DNA of 64,000 nt from Erythrocercus mccallii (GCA_013397435.1 VZRG01002565.1:1-64000), one strand, 5' to 3'. Positions 36,230 through 49,559 are shown, counted from the first letter of the stretch. Program-made: numbers and translations. The notes: generated by a model not told the origin, from the sequence alone.

Positions 36230-36420
36230 ACGCCGAAAGCAGATCGCGGGTCCCGATTAAATCCCACTGGTAGGTGCGAGCGCAGAGCGCGGAGCGCGGA
36301 GCCGGCTCCGCACCGCCGCGGCCGCCCGGGCTGCGCCGCCGCCGCTTGCGTGTCCTGGGGGGCCCTCTAGTGCCTGCAGAGCGGCTCCGGCTGCCAGAAA
36401 CTCCGGGAAAGCCTCTCCTC
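36230..36420. promoter_or_regulatory. Small third CpG-rich patch
   Basis: About 190 bases dense in CGC and GCG with high GC, rising abruptly from AT-rich DNA on both sides. It is 5.6 kb upstream of the CXCL12 start site. No coding exon is recognisable. It may be a distal promoter or enhancer. Confidence 0.55.
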
Positions 36421-36439
36421 ACCCTCCAGCTCTGCTCGG

Positions 36440-36595
36440 CTTTCGGCTTTTATATGTCTTCTTCTCTTTCCTTTTCTTTTCCATTATATTTGTCGTCTTT
36501 TTATTTTTCCCCCTTTCACTTTCTTTTCCATTTTCTTTTTTCCTCCTTCTTTTTTTTTTTCTTTTTTTTTTCTTAACCTCCTCCTTTCTGCAAAT
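36440..36595. repeat. Pyrimidine-rich tract (plus strand)
   Basis: About 155 bases almost wholly of C and T with long T runs, directly after the small CpG patch. Confidence 0.8.
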
Positions 36596-38538
36596 ATTCA
36601 GGAAAAATTTGAAAATTTGAATTTTTATAAATGCCTTTTTATAATTAAAAAAAATCCATTATTTTAGTGTTGCTTCGGAAAAGTCTTAGAGCCAATTAAA
36701 CCATGAATATAGTCATTTTGAACAAGAGGAAGCACAGAGTTACATCACATAAAAGACAAGAATGACCACAGAGCCACATCACATAAAAGCCCAGAGTAAT
36801 AGGTAAGATAAAAATGATCAAGGGAAAAAAGGATGTGTGAGGGAAAGGCTAGTGTGCTATGTGGCCAGAGCCAGGCATTAGAGCCTGGGCAGCATATTCA
36901 GAAAATATCTGCCTGCTGATGAGGCACATAAATTAAATCTAGTTTAGAGATTTGTTCTCTGGGCTATGGGCAGCTGTATTATTCTCACATTGAAGTGAGA
37001 TCCAGCAAACGGATTTTTTGTGGTGATGGAAACATTTTGTTTGCTGGAACTGTTCTGACATTCATTGTGTAAAGTTGCCAGATGGCAAAAATGGTTAGTT
37101 TGCAATAAACAATCATTAGCATCACTTAAGATATATGTCACTCACACGACAAGAACATGTGTCTTGCGGGTCCAGGCCTAATTGGTGTGTGGAGATTGGG
37201 ACACACCAAATGCAATAATTTGCTCACTTGCTGGAGTGGTGTTTTACTCAGAGCTTTCCTGGATCTTACAACCAATAGCTGACTGCATAACTGAGATTTT
37301 CAAAGCCAGCTCCTAAACCTTTGCTCACTTAGAGGGGAACACCTGGCCAGAAATGAGTCCCTGAAGGACACACCCGTGACCTGCCACTCCCCCAGCGTGT
37401 TAGCAGAAATATCAGCTAGTCATTTCTCCTCCTTTGAGTAGCTCTGGTCTTGTGGCTGTAGCTACTCCTCTTCTGCTTCAGTATTTTGGGCCTGGATACG
37501 TTTCAGGAGATTATCACCATTCATGCCAAAACACAGAGGGAGTAAGACCAGTTGGTACTCCTAGAGTATCATTCAACCTAATGGATCCCCAGCTGCTTAT
37601 AAAACTTCAACCATCCACAAAGAGCATCAGAGTCATTCAGTTACAAAACATGGAGAAGTACACTAAAGCCAGTATAGCCCTTTTTTCTCACAGTGCAGGG
37701 TTGTTTCTGACTGAATATTTATTGCCATTGTGTTTAATTGGTGCTTAAAAGTTTTTAGAGATTCAGCTTCTATTTCTTCCCTCAAGAGGTCTTTCTATAG
37801 TCCAATATGACTTACTATCAGAAGTCTTTCCCTCATGTCTCTACTTTTAAATCCTCTCTTCTGGAGTGTAAAAAATCTATTTATGCTAATTTACTACTTT
37901 ACAGTATTCCTCTCTGGAGATGGTTTCTGTTTCCTCTTTGACCCACACAACTAAATGATAAATGTCCATGTTTTTCATTGTCCTATATCATGAGTTTTAG
38001 AAATGTTGCTCTTGTTGTATCTCAGTTCACAAAAAGGCACTGAGATTTGATTCTGTATAGGTGGTTTTATACTTTTAAGCTTTTGTGGCTTCGTTGGCTC
38101 ACCAAAAGCAGCTTGTATGCCATTTTCAACCTGGCAAAGACCATATAGATAAGGGATTCATACAGTATGAATTTCATGTCAACAAGTTTAGTCATGATTT
38201 TAATTGACCAGATCAGAACACTAATGTGCAAAGAGCAAGCATTTGACAAAAGTATCTCTGCAGGGGTTTGTGATCGCATTTTTAGGAGTTTCTCAAAATT
38301 ACTAATCTCAGAAAATTCCGTATATTCATAACTATATGGCTGCAGGAATTGGTTCCTCAAAACTTGCTTCATTCAGTAAAAAACACTGAGATCTAAACAA
38401 GGTAGTTTAGAAGAAAATTTGTCAGACAGTTTTGCATTTCTTCTAATCAACGGTGATTTCTCAGATTTTCAGGAAAAAGAACTGGCTCAAAATGTGTGTA
38501 TATGTATTTAAACCCCTGCACCACCTTCTTGTTTTGTG

Positions 38539-38602
38539 ACATGTCCATTAAGCTAAGCCCTAAGAACTTGACATATACATTAAGCTAAGCTCTAAGAACA
38601 TC
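38539..38602. repeat. 32-base imperfect tandem duplication
   Basis: Two adjacent copies share the core ATTAAGCTAAGC and TCTAAGAAC/CCTAAGAAC; by eye 27 of 32 positions agree. Confidence 0.85.
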
Positions 38603-39124
38603 AGCCTCCCACAAGGGAATAAAGTAGGTGTTTAAACTTGGCACAGTCACCCCCTTCACACATGCATACAATCAATTCCCCAGCATCTGCAGCACAGTTC
38701 ACTACAACCTTTTTCGGTGTGTGTTAATTTAGCGTGTACACGAAGCTCTGACAGTGTATCCCAGGTGGAGGGACTGATCCTTGGCCCCGCTCCCATTTTG
38801 TAGAGCAAACACAGCACAGAGGTGTCAACATCTGTTAGAGCTTCACAGCTGGACATTCCCCACGTGCAGTGAAGTGCCCAACACAGGTCTGCCTGGTGCT
38901 CTCACCCTGCCCTGGTGCAGATCCCTCAGTGGTATTTGGGGGCAGGTCTGGTGTGGGACCTGAGCTTGGTGTGTTACAGAGCAGGGAGACTTCACTGAGA
39001 GAGCACAACCAGCTGACAGCCACTGTGGCATTTACAGATGCAAAGGATGCTGAGGAAGATGCATGAGAACAGTGCAAAGGCTACATTATTTCAGATCAAA
39101 GGTCTGTGTAGCTCAGAATCCCTT

Positions 39125-39179
39125 CTCCAGCCATGCTCAAGAGCAGATGCTCAAGAGTGGAGGGCAAGCATGGCTGGAG
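39125..39179. repeat. Inverted repeat, 13-base perfect arms
   Basis: CTCCAGCCATGCT (39125-39137) pairs with AGCATGGCTGGAG (39167-39179). The 29-base spacer itself holds a direct repeat GCTCAAGAG. Confidence 0.85.
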
Positions 39180-41390
39180 CTCCCTGCAGCAAGCCCTCCC
39201 AGCACATGGCCCAGAGTCTGGGCTCAGCTCCAAGAAGGATGTGAAGCTCCTAACATCCCACTGATTTCAGCAGTTTCAAGCAGGTCTCGCATCATTTGAT
39301 TTTAGCAGGGAATCAGAAACTTCAGTAGAAAGAAAGAACTGTGGATATAGACTCTGGTTTTTGAAAAATTTTGTACTGTTCTTTTGAACTTTGTTTTGAA
39401 AAAAAAAATTCCAGCTTTCTTCCACAACCCACCCTGATTATAAACAGCCTTTTTAAGCTCCTGCAATATCTGAAAAACTGCAGTTGGAATTTACAGAATA
39501 ATAAATGCCTGCCCTGAAGATAAAGTCAAGAACACCTGGAAACAAGAATAATATTGTCCCTTCCTTGCCCAGCAGGAGCTCATGGCAATATCTACTGTGC
39601 AATAAAGTACCTATCAATAACCTCATTGGAAAAGCCCAAATGGTAGAGCTACTAAGACAGCAGGCACCAGAATGGGAATTCAGAGCAAAGAGAGACTTTA
39701 GGCTTGAAAGATCAGTCCTAGAATGCTACATCTGTGAGGTTACAATGGTGTTTCTCCCTATGTCCAGCTAGCAAATTATAGCCAACTAGCTTTTCTTGTG
39801 AAGAAGAACAAAATTAATTTCTGTAGCGTGCCCATCTAAGGACATAAATCCTGTTTTTTGCAATCCCTTTTCCCAGAATAACACCACAGCAAACATCCCC
39901 TTCTCTTGTAACTGAGGAAATGAGAAGGAATGCGCCTGGACTAAGACACTCTGCACAAGAGGCCAGTATCTGATGTGCTGGCTCGTAAACAACACAAGAA
40001 GATTTTCTCTGGATTTACAGCCTCATTGGTTCCATGGGGGCTGTAGTTTTCCCTTTTACATTTCTTGGAGGTGTTGCATGTGCTCTCAAACAGGAGATGT
40101 GATGTGGAAACAAAAGCTTTTCAGATCTCCCACAGAAGGTAGCTTTTTCCTCCCAAGCAAACACCCTGACCAGGTGGACTGCCTGCAGCTGCAATGCAGG
40201 AGCAAAAGTAAGTTGCTTAAAGGTCATAAAACCCCTTGGGCTTAGCTTTTATTTGTGGAAGAAAAATCCAGGTGGCAGATGCTTCTCTGCACTCCTCCTA
40301 ACATGTGCCATGAGAATGAACCTGCCTGAATCTCCACAATACAGGTGAAGAAGAAAGCAGCTGTGTTGGCTGTATGAAATATATCTCTATGTAGACATTA
40401 CTGTACAATGTTCTTTATATGTTTGTGGGGTACCTGATGGCCTGCAGCTGCCATCTCAGAAGTACTTGGGTGTATGGGCTTCTTATCATCTGGCAGGCAC
40501 GCTGCACATGTGAGCTGATCCAAACAGCATTAGAAGCCTATATCTAGGCATTCAAGTCCCACACAGAGGATTCTATCCTGGTGTTTTATTCCCATTTTAA
40601 GGGTAGAAGAACCAAGACAAAGTGTTCATCTGAATAATGGCTGCAAGAGTGTCCTTTTATTTGGGGTGAAGCAGCATCTGGAAGGCCAAATCTTGCTTGC
40701 TTGCTGCAGATGAGTGCTGCCAGGTCCAGCTGGCTGGTGTGATAATTCCAGCCTTTGGAAAACAAAAGTGGCTGAAGCACATGGCACAGCATCTTCTGTC
40801 CTGACTGACACAATGACAGCTGCACCAGGGCACTGATTGAGAGAATGAGGACTGATGTGGCTGATCTGTACTGCCCCTGCTTTGCCACCCGGGTCCTTGA
40901 GGGAAAGTTACTGGAAAGAGATCAGCACTAAAAAGCAGCAAGCACAGTTCCAGGCATGGAGAGTTCAAGGCTATCAGATCCTTGGTGGCCTGGGACTGCT
41001 GCTTCTAGAAGGGTCAATGCAGAAAGGATTAACTCACTGGCAAAGGGCCCAGTGAGTGTGGGGCTTCCTTCCAAAACCTCCCAGCCTGAAGGGCTTAATT
41101 CAGCCCTAACTCCAGATGCTACAAAACAAGACAAATAGGAATTTCCTAAACATGTACTCTGCTAGGACTGTGAGGCTGGAAGAGAGAGGGAGAGGATCAT
41201 GCTCATCAGGGAAAACAGCCCAGAGCACCAAGGTAGTACACTGCTGTGAGGCAGTGGTAAAGACAGATGAGCAAGAGCTGCCTGGTACTTGCACTAGGAC
41301 CTGACTCAGAGAAGTCATCTTCCATAATTTCCACTGTCTGCAAGCCCAGAGGCTGCTTATGGCATGCTCTGCAGCCAGCCCATCTAATCT

Positions 41391-41620
41391 CCCTATTTTT
41401 TTATTTCTGCTACCCTCTCATCCTTCCCTTTGCTCATCTTACACATTTACCCTTAGTTCATTTCCACATTTTTCAATTTTTGTTCCTCCAGCTCCCTACT
41501 TCTCTCTTCCTTTTTCCTCCTTTTCTCTCCTCATCGTCCTGCTCTGCCTCTGTTCTGCCTCTCCTTTTCCTCATCCCACTCTTCCCACATGCTCTACTTC
41601 TCTGGAAGCACCTTCTAGAG
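41391..41620. repeat. Long pyrimidine-rich tract (plus strand)
   Basis: About 230 bases dominated by C and T with few purines, without a regular short unit. It opens two overlapping leucine-, serine- and phenylalanine-rich frames that are composition artefacts. Confidence 0.7.
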
Positions 41621-42886
41621 TACTGGGTCCTACAGAGCCATTAGGGATGCATAGGCATTAGCACTGTCCCTGGGCATGTGGAACCTGCACCTTTACGAGA
41701 TACTGCCCAAGACATCTTGTGCTCAGGAAGGAGGGCTTAGAAATATCTGCTGTCTGTGTCCTTTACTCTGTGGGATGTATGAGAGTGTTCTTTCAGCATT
41801 CCTGTGTGGCCAGTACTAGGTCCTCTCACTTTCATAGAAAACATTTAATTTCTAAAAGTTATAAATCTGTGTAGGTTAAAAAGTACATCAAGGTTTGTGG
41901 ACTCCAAGGTTATACAGTACAAGGAAAAATCTTCTGGTCTGAGTCAAAATCCCATAATCACACAATAACCCTCTTATTCCACACCTCTTTAATTCAGTCT
42001 GCTGACAGAGTCTTTCAAAGCCCACTTGAAATATTAAGGACTTTCACTTAATTGCGGCCTCAATTTATTCTGCATCCATTTATCAATAACTTGTTCTTGC
42101 ATGATACAATCTATGGCATGGTGAAACTCTTCTCCCTCACTTACAGCAAAACTTTTAGCTAGTCTTTTTGAGAATTTTTCCAGATCTGGCAATGGCAAAC
42201 CTTTTGGTGTTTACATGTCCAGTGCAGTTAGCACAGAAGTCACAAGCAGCTACAGCCCCATCATGCAATCTTCAGTGCCATCCTTCATCTATTTCCACTT
42301 GAACAGGGTTATCTAGCTGGTGCCATCTAACTCTGGAAGGTTACACTTCATTTAGATGTACTGAGTAAATTCTCAGCCCCACTGATACTCCATCTTCCAA
42401 CAGCAGGGGTAAAAGGGCAGACGATTGTTTACGTTGGTTTGAGGCTCAATCATAATGTCGGGTTTTGTCTGAGTGGAAGTGCAGAATTGGAGCAGCTGGC
42501 AAAATTCAGGAAAACTATAGGATCCTCTTCAGATCAAAGGCAGTCACTTTCTTCTTTATTCCCACAACTGATCTTAAGGAACTCTCTTGTGCTCTTTAAA
42601 AGAAAAAAAATAGTCATCATTTCCTCCTCCATCTCTTTTTTCATTGAATCTGATTGAAAATTTCTCATCAAAGGTTTTTCAGTAGATATTTGAGCTCTTG
42701 GTGAAGAGAAAAAAAGTCTCAGTGCCCTTGGAAACATTCAATTTTTCACTAAATAAACAAACCAAATTATTTTTAGATAAGAACAGCAGAGTCAGGGGAG
42801 AAGAGCAGGAGGATACTGGGTCTCAGTGGAAAGGCAGTATGTTTTGTGTCAAAATGGAATATATTTCAACAAGCAGTACAGGCTCA

Positions 42887-43471
42887 TCAAAAGTTCCTCA
42901 AATTCAACTTCTGAAAATCTCCAATGTCAAGCCAAAAAATTGTTGAAAAGTAAGTCTGTGTCTGCTTGCCAGTCATATTGACTCCATTGCTTTGAACTCT
43001 AAGACAGGCTTCTGAGCGGACTGGTGTCTGAAGTTGAGATATGTGCTTGTACTTATGTTCCAAAATTAAAATCCTGTTTTGAGGAATCTCAGTTTGACTC
43101 CACTTCTTGACATGGTATGGGTTTTGGGAAGCTGTCAGATGGCCATTTGTGCACGACTTGTCAGAGTGGTTAGTAGAAAGTTCCTTTCTCTTCAAAAAGC
43201 TCTCAATCCGAGGAGAAACCTTCCTTTTCATGGCATGGCAAACACCAGAATATTGTGCTTGAAAGCAATCTATGCAGTGTATAAGCTGCTTCTTCAAACA
43301 TTTGGAAATCACCTGGCACCTGGACAACCTGTTTTCAGAGGTAAGGGGTCTTGAGCCCTTATAAACAGACACAGAAGTGTCACTGGGGCAGAAGCAAGAG
43401 TGATCTGCAGCTGAGCAGATGCAGCGGCAGGAAGGCACCAAGCTCACCTCGGCAATGCTGCCATTCAGCAT
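42887..43471 (-). other. Unrecognised 194-codon ATG open reading frame
   Basis: The longest ATG-initiated frame outside GC-rich DNA. The N-terminal third is Cys-rich (CRCICSA, CFCPSD, CLKKQ, CIDC) and the rest is basic and hydrophilic. No signal peptide, domain or known family is recognised. The base at -3 of the ATG is T, a weak initiation context. Shadow frames lie on the other strand. Chance alone can give frames near this length in 64 kb, so I list it as an open frame and not as a gene. Confidence 0.2.
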
Positions 43472-44430
43472 TCAGTGCAGGCACCACTCATGGAGGGGCT
43501 CCCAGGTACTGGAGATATGGATACATTCATGCTGCAGGCTGGAGGAGCACAGGAATATCAAAACTCGTGAATTTTTATAAAAGCCACCCAGAGGATATGA
43601 AGGCCATGAAATACCAGTGACTCATATAAGAACTGTAGTTCAGCTTCCCCCCCTGGATTCAGCCTGGTACAAGTTTTGAAGAGGGGAATAACCTGAAGAA
43701 CAAAGCCGGGTGAAGTCTGTATGGAAATGTAACACAGGTCTGTTGCCAGGTCAGACAGCACTCTTGGAGGAGTTAAATTTTGGTGTCAGGCTGCCCTCCT
43801 TTGCAAAAGCCAGTGATGAATTTTGCACCACTGAGTTATGCTGTCCTATGCGACTGTAGCTCTGTTTATTTTGAAAACTTGCTGTGCTGGAGGGAATTTA
43901 CGAGCCAGCAATATTTCTACTTTATAGCACTTCCTTCATCCACATTCCTTCGTCTGGTCATTTACACGGGCTGGGCCCACGAGGAGAGGTCAGGGGGGCA
44001 CTCGAGTGGTATCTAGAGGCTCAGAATGGAAACATGTTTTCTCACGCAAAAATAAATAAGGGAGAAATGTTTCCATTGCAGAAGAGCAAAGGCTGGGATC
44101 CCAGCAGAGACCTACCAGGGAACAGCCCAGCCAAGGTAATTAACAGCATTTAACAACACACACACACTGCACAGAACGTCTATTCTAATGACACCCTCTC
44201 TGGCTTTGGCACATTTACATTTGGTTGCTTAAAATAGTCAGCAGCTGAAATGCAAAATACAGATGCAGTTGTATCTGAATGAACAACCAAGGAGCTGTCT
44301 AAGGAGCAGGCACGTGTCTCTCCTGTGCTGCACCTAAACACAAAGCAGCTACTCCCCTTGGATCACAGCTGAGGATTTTACATTTGAAGAGGCAATAGAC
44401 AAAAAAATCCCAACGGTCCACACTAATTTT

Positions 44431-44483
44431 ATATAGATAGATAGATAGATAGATAGATACACACACACACACACACACACACA
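44431..44483. repeat. Compound microsatellite (ATAG)n(AC)n
   Basis: About seven ATAG units run straight into twelve AC units, ending a few bases before a CR1 tail. Likely polymorphic. Confidence 0.97.
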
Positions 44484-44489
44484 TACACA

Positions 44490-44668
44490 TTCTCACTCTA
44501 CTGGGAAGTGGTAGATGACCCATCCCTTGATGGAAACATTCAGGGTCAGATTGGATGGGATTCTGAGCAACCTGATCTAATTGAAGGCATCCCTGCTTAT
44601 TTCAGGGAGTTTGGACTAGGGTCTTTAAAGGTTGCTTCCAAACCAAATTATTCTAACACCCTATGATG
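44490..44668 (+). mobile_element. CR1 LINE 3' end fragment
   Basis: The order of phrases is diagnostic of avian CR1 3' ends: GAAGTGGTAGATGACCCATC, ATTGGATGGGATTCTGAGCA, ACCTGATCTA, GGGAGTTTGGACTAGGGTCT, TTTAAAGGTTGCTTCCAAAC, and finally a remnant of the ATTCTATGAT end repeat (ATTCTAACACCCTATGATG). Non-coding, truncated and moderately diverged. Confidence 0.92.
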
Positions 44669-47600
44669 CCCTATCCTGGCCCATCTCAGGAGTTAACTGA
44701 GATCCCAGCTTGGAATACTGTTCATCTAAAGTTGCCTGAAATCTGTATCTCATAAAATTTCTTTATCTAAATCTGCAGCAAAATGAAAAAGACATCTGTG
44801 AATTTTAAATATATAATCCTCCAGCCAATCCCACCAAAAGATCAAACAACTACCCAAGCCTGAAAGATCTACAAGATCAGCATAGTCTTACCAAAAAACC
44901 AGGAGTGCCCAGAAGAGCGGTGTGACCATCACCAAAGCTGGGGTAGCTCTGGTTAGGCTCCAGTTTCCAGCTGGGTCAGCAAGGTGTCACAGGGTGGTGT
45001 GAAGCTGTAGGAAGCTCTGTCACCATGCCCCTCAGCCTGTAGAAAGCACTGAGCCCAGCTGATGCGATCTGGCCGTGTGCACCCGCACTGTCTATCAGAC
45101 ATTCCACACAGAGGACTTTTCCCCTACATGTGCATGCAGACCACCACCTGCAGTGGAAGGTCTTGGCTACTTTAACACTTTTCACTTACTTGTTATGAGT
45201 CTTGTTGGTCTCATTCTTGCCTTCCCACCCCAAGATGTCTGTATTTCTGCTTTAGATTAAACAAGCAATTCCCACACAGGCAGTTTGTTAAATGTCCTTG
45301 CAATGACAGACAATACCTTGGAAAGACACAAAGTGCTGATTTATCTGAGGTTACTAGCTACAGCACGTGGTTTAAATCAGATCTCAGCCCATGACAGTGA
45401 TATAAGGGAGAACTCTACTTAATGGTAGTGAAGGGAGAACATCTCCCTTCCTTAATCACACACAGATTTCCAGTTGGATAGAGGCAGGGCTGCCTATTTG
45501 TCCTTCATTATACAAACCATAAACACACATTGGTGTACCCAGAGCTTGTCCACTCTAATCATCTATCAAGAATTCCAGATTCCTCCTGTGTTATCCAAAG
45601 GTATTTTTTTTTATTATAACATACTTTCCCAAAAATTTATACAAACTAACTTCTGTTCTCATCCTATTCTCATCTTTTCCCAACTGAACTGAAAAGACCA
45701 GGTTCCCAAAGAAGCTGGTTCTCCATGTAAATATTCTTGTCTGGGTAAGTACAGAAGTGTCATTTGCAGAGATTCTAACATTCATCAGCCTTGATTCTGT
45801 GACATTTTCTTTTATTTCAGTCTCAAACAGCTCATCCAATGCTATTGATCAACTCCAGTGCAAAGCCAACAGATCAGCTTATGCCATCCCTGAGCAGCAG
45901 CTTGGTGTTGCAGCTCGAACATGGTGAGTGCTCACCCAGCTCTGTTCCACAGCTGGATAATTGTGAGAAAATCTCTTCTCAGTGAAAGAGATTCAATGAC
46001 AAAGGGTTGGACAAGAGTGTTACCTTAAACTGCCATGGCCTTTTTACAGTTATGTCAAAATCTAAATCAGCTGGGATATTTCCAAAGGTACAAAGCAGAA
46101 TTAAGTGCCTGTTTCTAAGTGGCTCTCATGGCAACTTCAACACCACAAAGATATTTGTGGCTTTGAAGAAAGAATCCAAATACTGGACCTTTGGCTCCTG
46201 CCTTAAATATCTTTGCAAAGTTTTTTTTGGCAAAGACAATTCTACCAGAAAGATTTGGAGAAAGCTTTTAAAATTCCATTTGCCATGGGATGTAACTCAG
46301 ATATGACATGTGTAATATCATCAGAGCAGAATTGCTGACGTGAACAAGAGTGTTGGCAGCAACTTCCATGGGACCAGGATTGGGTCCAGTTTTCACATTT
46401 TCTAGGCAATTTTTGCTAAATGTTATTTTGTATAAAGAAGCATTTGTTTGGACTCCAGATGTTCAAGTAACCTCCTGTCATATTTTGTCTGCATCCCAGT
46501 GCTCCCATCTGTGATCTGAAGCATTATGAGGTAAAAGTGGAAGGATTTATTTTGATCTCACTTCCATCTGTTTTACACTCCACTGACTCCCCTCTTGATT
46601 TGTATCAGTGTTTGAGAGCTGGGCTAAAGCGCAGTGGGTGCTGCTCTACACTGCTCTTACCAGTGTAAACCCAGAAAACAGGACATTCACTCTGAACTGA
46701 CCTCTGACAATTATTTGCAGAATTATTTGGGATAAACAGTTGTGATCCAGGAAATCACCAAACTCTGTGCAGGCACTTGTTCAGGGAGAACATCTGCTAT
46801 GAAACACTTCAGTTGTTACCAGTGGTTAACAGATGGGCACTGCTGAGGCTAATGATTGTGAAATATGAACTTTACGATGTTTCTGAGCAAGCCACAGCAA
46901 TGTTACTACAGCGTATCAAGTGCTGACATCTCTTTATCTACTCCAGTGTGCTCTGAAGGCAGCCCTGATTTCAGAGTTCTGGGGCTTATACATCAGTGCC
47001 AGCCTTGGTTACAAGAATAGGAAATTTATGAACGCTTCCCTTAATGGCTGTGATTATACAACCCGATTTGGGCCAGAATGGCTCATGGTCATGGATGGAA
47101 AAGGCTCCTCAAGAGTGTCAAAATAGCTGTGTATGCTGGGGGTTGGAGATCTTCCCCTTCCAATTCCTAAGACAAATGCCTCTGATCCAGGGCTAGTCTG
47201 CACTGTTCTCCATGACTGGTCAGAAGAGGAGTGTCTGAAGGCAGAGAACCATCCTCACTACTTTAGAACCAGACAAAAATTAGTGTCAGGGAGGTCTGTG
47301 TAGGCACTTCAGAATAATTTAGAGTTTGCACCGACTTATATAGTTTAGGCATCTGTCTAATGCTGCTGCGAGGGTGAAGATGCATCTGCAGGCAATTAAA
47401 GACTCCTCATTCCAGTATTTAACTCTGTAAATAGTTTGTGTTGCAGAATCACAGCTGGAGGCAGCAGGATCACCAGCATAGGAAACAGGGATGCTTGAAT
47501 TCCAAATGGGTAAAAGGTATCCTACAACAATACGGAGAGTAGCAAAAACAAAACTAAAAAACCACTGTCCAAGAAATTCAGAATGACAAAAACCTTCTGC

Positions 47601-49559
47601 TTCCATCTTCACTCTCTCTCAGCAGAAACTGGCAACAGATCCAAGGCAGTGGGGGGGTGGGGAGTGGGTTTTTATCTCTTTATGCTGCAAGAAAAAATTC
47701 TCAGAGTACTTTGTCGGAAAGAAATCATTAACACAGGAAACATGAATTAACAGAGACTGCAATAATATTTGTTACCAGTGAGATAGACCGGGTTTGCCTC
47801 CCAGCTGCATCACTGGAAATCCACCAAGGGAAGCATTTTGGACTAAAAGATTCTCCAGAGCCTGGAGCACAAACTGTGTCACAAAGATTACAGGAAATCT
47901 TCTGCAACATAGTGCTAACAGATTTTACAGGAGACCTGAAAATTTCCATGCCTGGTTCGGAACAGAATCCCCCGATGCTCAGCTATCCTGTTCCTCCCAG
48001 GCCTGGCTGCTGAACCAATCCTAACACAGCCAGCAGCCCAAGGTGATATCACTTGCTAAATATGAAGTTTGGGATTGAAATGATTCGTCCTTTCTCATTT
48101 TGCTTGCCAGCACTATCCCTCTGCTCTAGTCAGGGCCTCTTATTTGCCTGAGAACTGAATTTAACCAGAATAGTAATAATCTGCATGCTCATCTGACACT
48201 AAAAGAGAAGAATCAGTGGACAGATTATTGGCATGTAGAATTATCTCTTTTCAGATTTTCTGTAATAGCATGGCCATTAAACCAAAGATCATTAATAATA
48301 CACCATTTTGCTTGTTTTTGAAGGGTGGAGGAAAGACTGAGAATATATGGATAAAGAGAGCGAGGAGAAGAAGCTGGAACTCCTTCTGGCAGCAGGCAGG
48401 GAGACAAACCCCAGCTGTGCTTGTAGCACACTTTGATGTATTTGTAAGGCATTGAGATAGCACAGCCATTTCCAAATGTATTCACTCACAGTGGTAGTCC
48501 AGCCAGCTGGTGTGTCTGTGTTCCAAGCTGGGAAAGATCCCTGGTCAGCAAAATAAGATCTTACTGGAACTGGGGCTGTGAATAAGCCTGGCTGCCTGTC
48601 TCTGCTACAGCTAGTGTCTCCTGGTGGAAATGTGAGTGCTTGCTTTGAAATTTTGCTTTTATGACAGCATAACCTGGTATGGTTTTCAGGTATATAATAT
48701 TCTGCTGCTACTTTTTTTTTTTTTTTTCCTTGCACTAAGAGAGGGGATTATGAAAGCTAAGATGCTTTGGGCTCACTTAAGCAGAAAATGCTTGTCTTCA
48801 GATTTTTCTTTTTCTCTCTTTTTGGGCTCTTTTTTGTTATCACACAAAAGATACCCCCTCACCTCTGAACTGAAACTGCATATCAAAGGGAAGAGATGTT
48901 TAATAATAGCAAACACAAGATAGAATTCAATCTTCCTCCCTCCCACTGAGTGAGTAATTAATTCTGGGAAAGCACCTCTCAAACCCTTCCAAATCTTCCA
49001 AACCCCTCCAAGTCTGCAATACTGGGCTATAAAAATGCTGAACAAATGAGGGCTGTGCAAAGTCCTCATTCTCCTCTCTGTTTCTACATGACAAGCCATT
49101 TAGTTCACACCATTTCTCTCCTGCCTGACACTGCACATCAGCTGAAGCAGGACTGGCAGTGACCCCAGTTGGCCCTAGTAATGAAGGAAAGATCTTTTTC
49201 TAACTGGAGACCCATGAAGGCGTCCAAGATGGTGCCATTCCATAAAGATGCTCACTTCTTTGCACAGCTCTTGATTTCTCTGGCTAATTGGTTGTATATG
49301 TTTTCTCTCTTACACAATGTTGTGCTAAGGCATAGAAGGATTTATAAAATGATTTGACAATGTTCAGCCTTGAGACAGGCAAAATTGCTGGTTCTTACCT
49401 GAGATGCAGCAATCTCTACCACATTCACGACCTTCACATCTTCCCTCACATTCTCTTTGAACTGTCCTGATGCAATTGAAAGGTATGTATGAAATAAGCT
49501 ATAATTTTATAATGCTTTGTGACAAAATGATCTTTGATTTTGATCAAAATGTATCAGCC
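44669..49559. other. Intergenic DNA, no recognised gene
   Basis: Short frames only. A T-run of about sixteen bases sits near 48,712-48,727. I see no mobile element or RNA gene. Confidence 0.6.

Larger units (their letters stand above)
36600..44429. other. Intergenic DNA, no recognised gene
   Basis: Ordinary-composition DNA. It contains a 32-base imperfect tandem duplication at 38.5 kb, a 13-base-arm inverted repeat at 39.1 kb, a pyrimidine tract at 41.4 kb and one unexplained 194-codon ATG frame at 42887-43471 on the minus strand. Confidence 0.55.

Noticed and set aside
41267..41661. Leu/Ser/Phe-rich plus-strand frames near 41.3-41.6 kb
   Set aside because: Direct product of a pyrimidine-rich tract, where stops are rare. 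The membrane-like look is an artefact.
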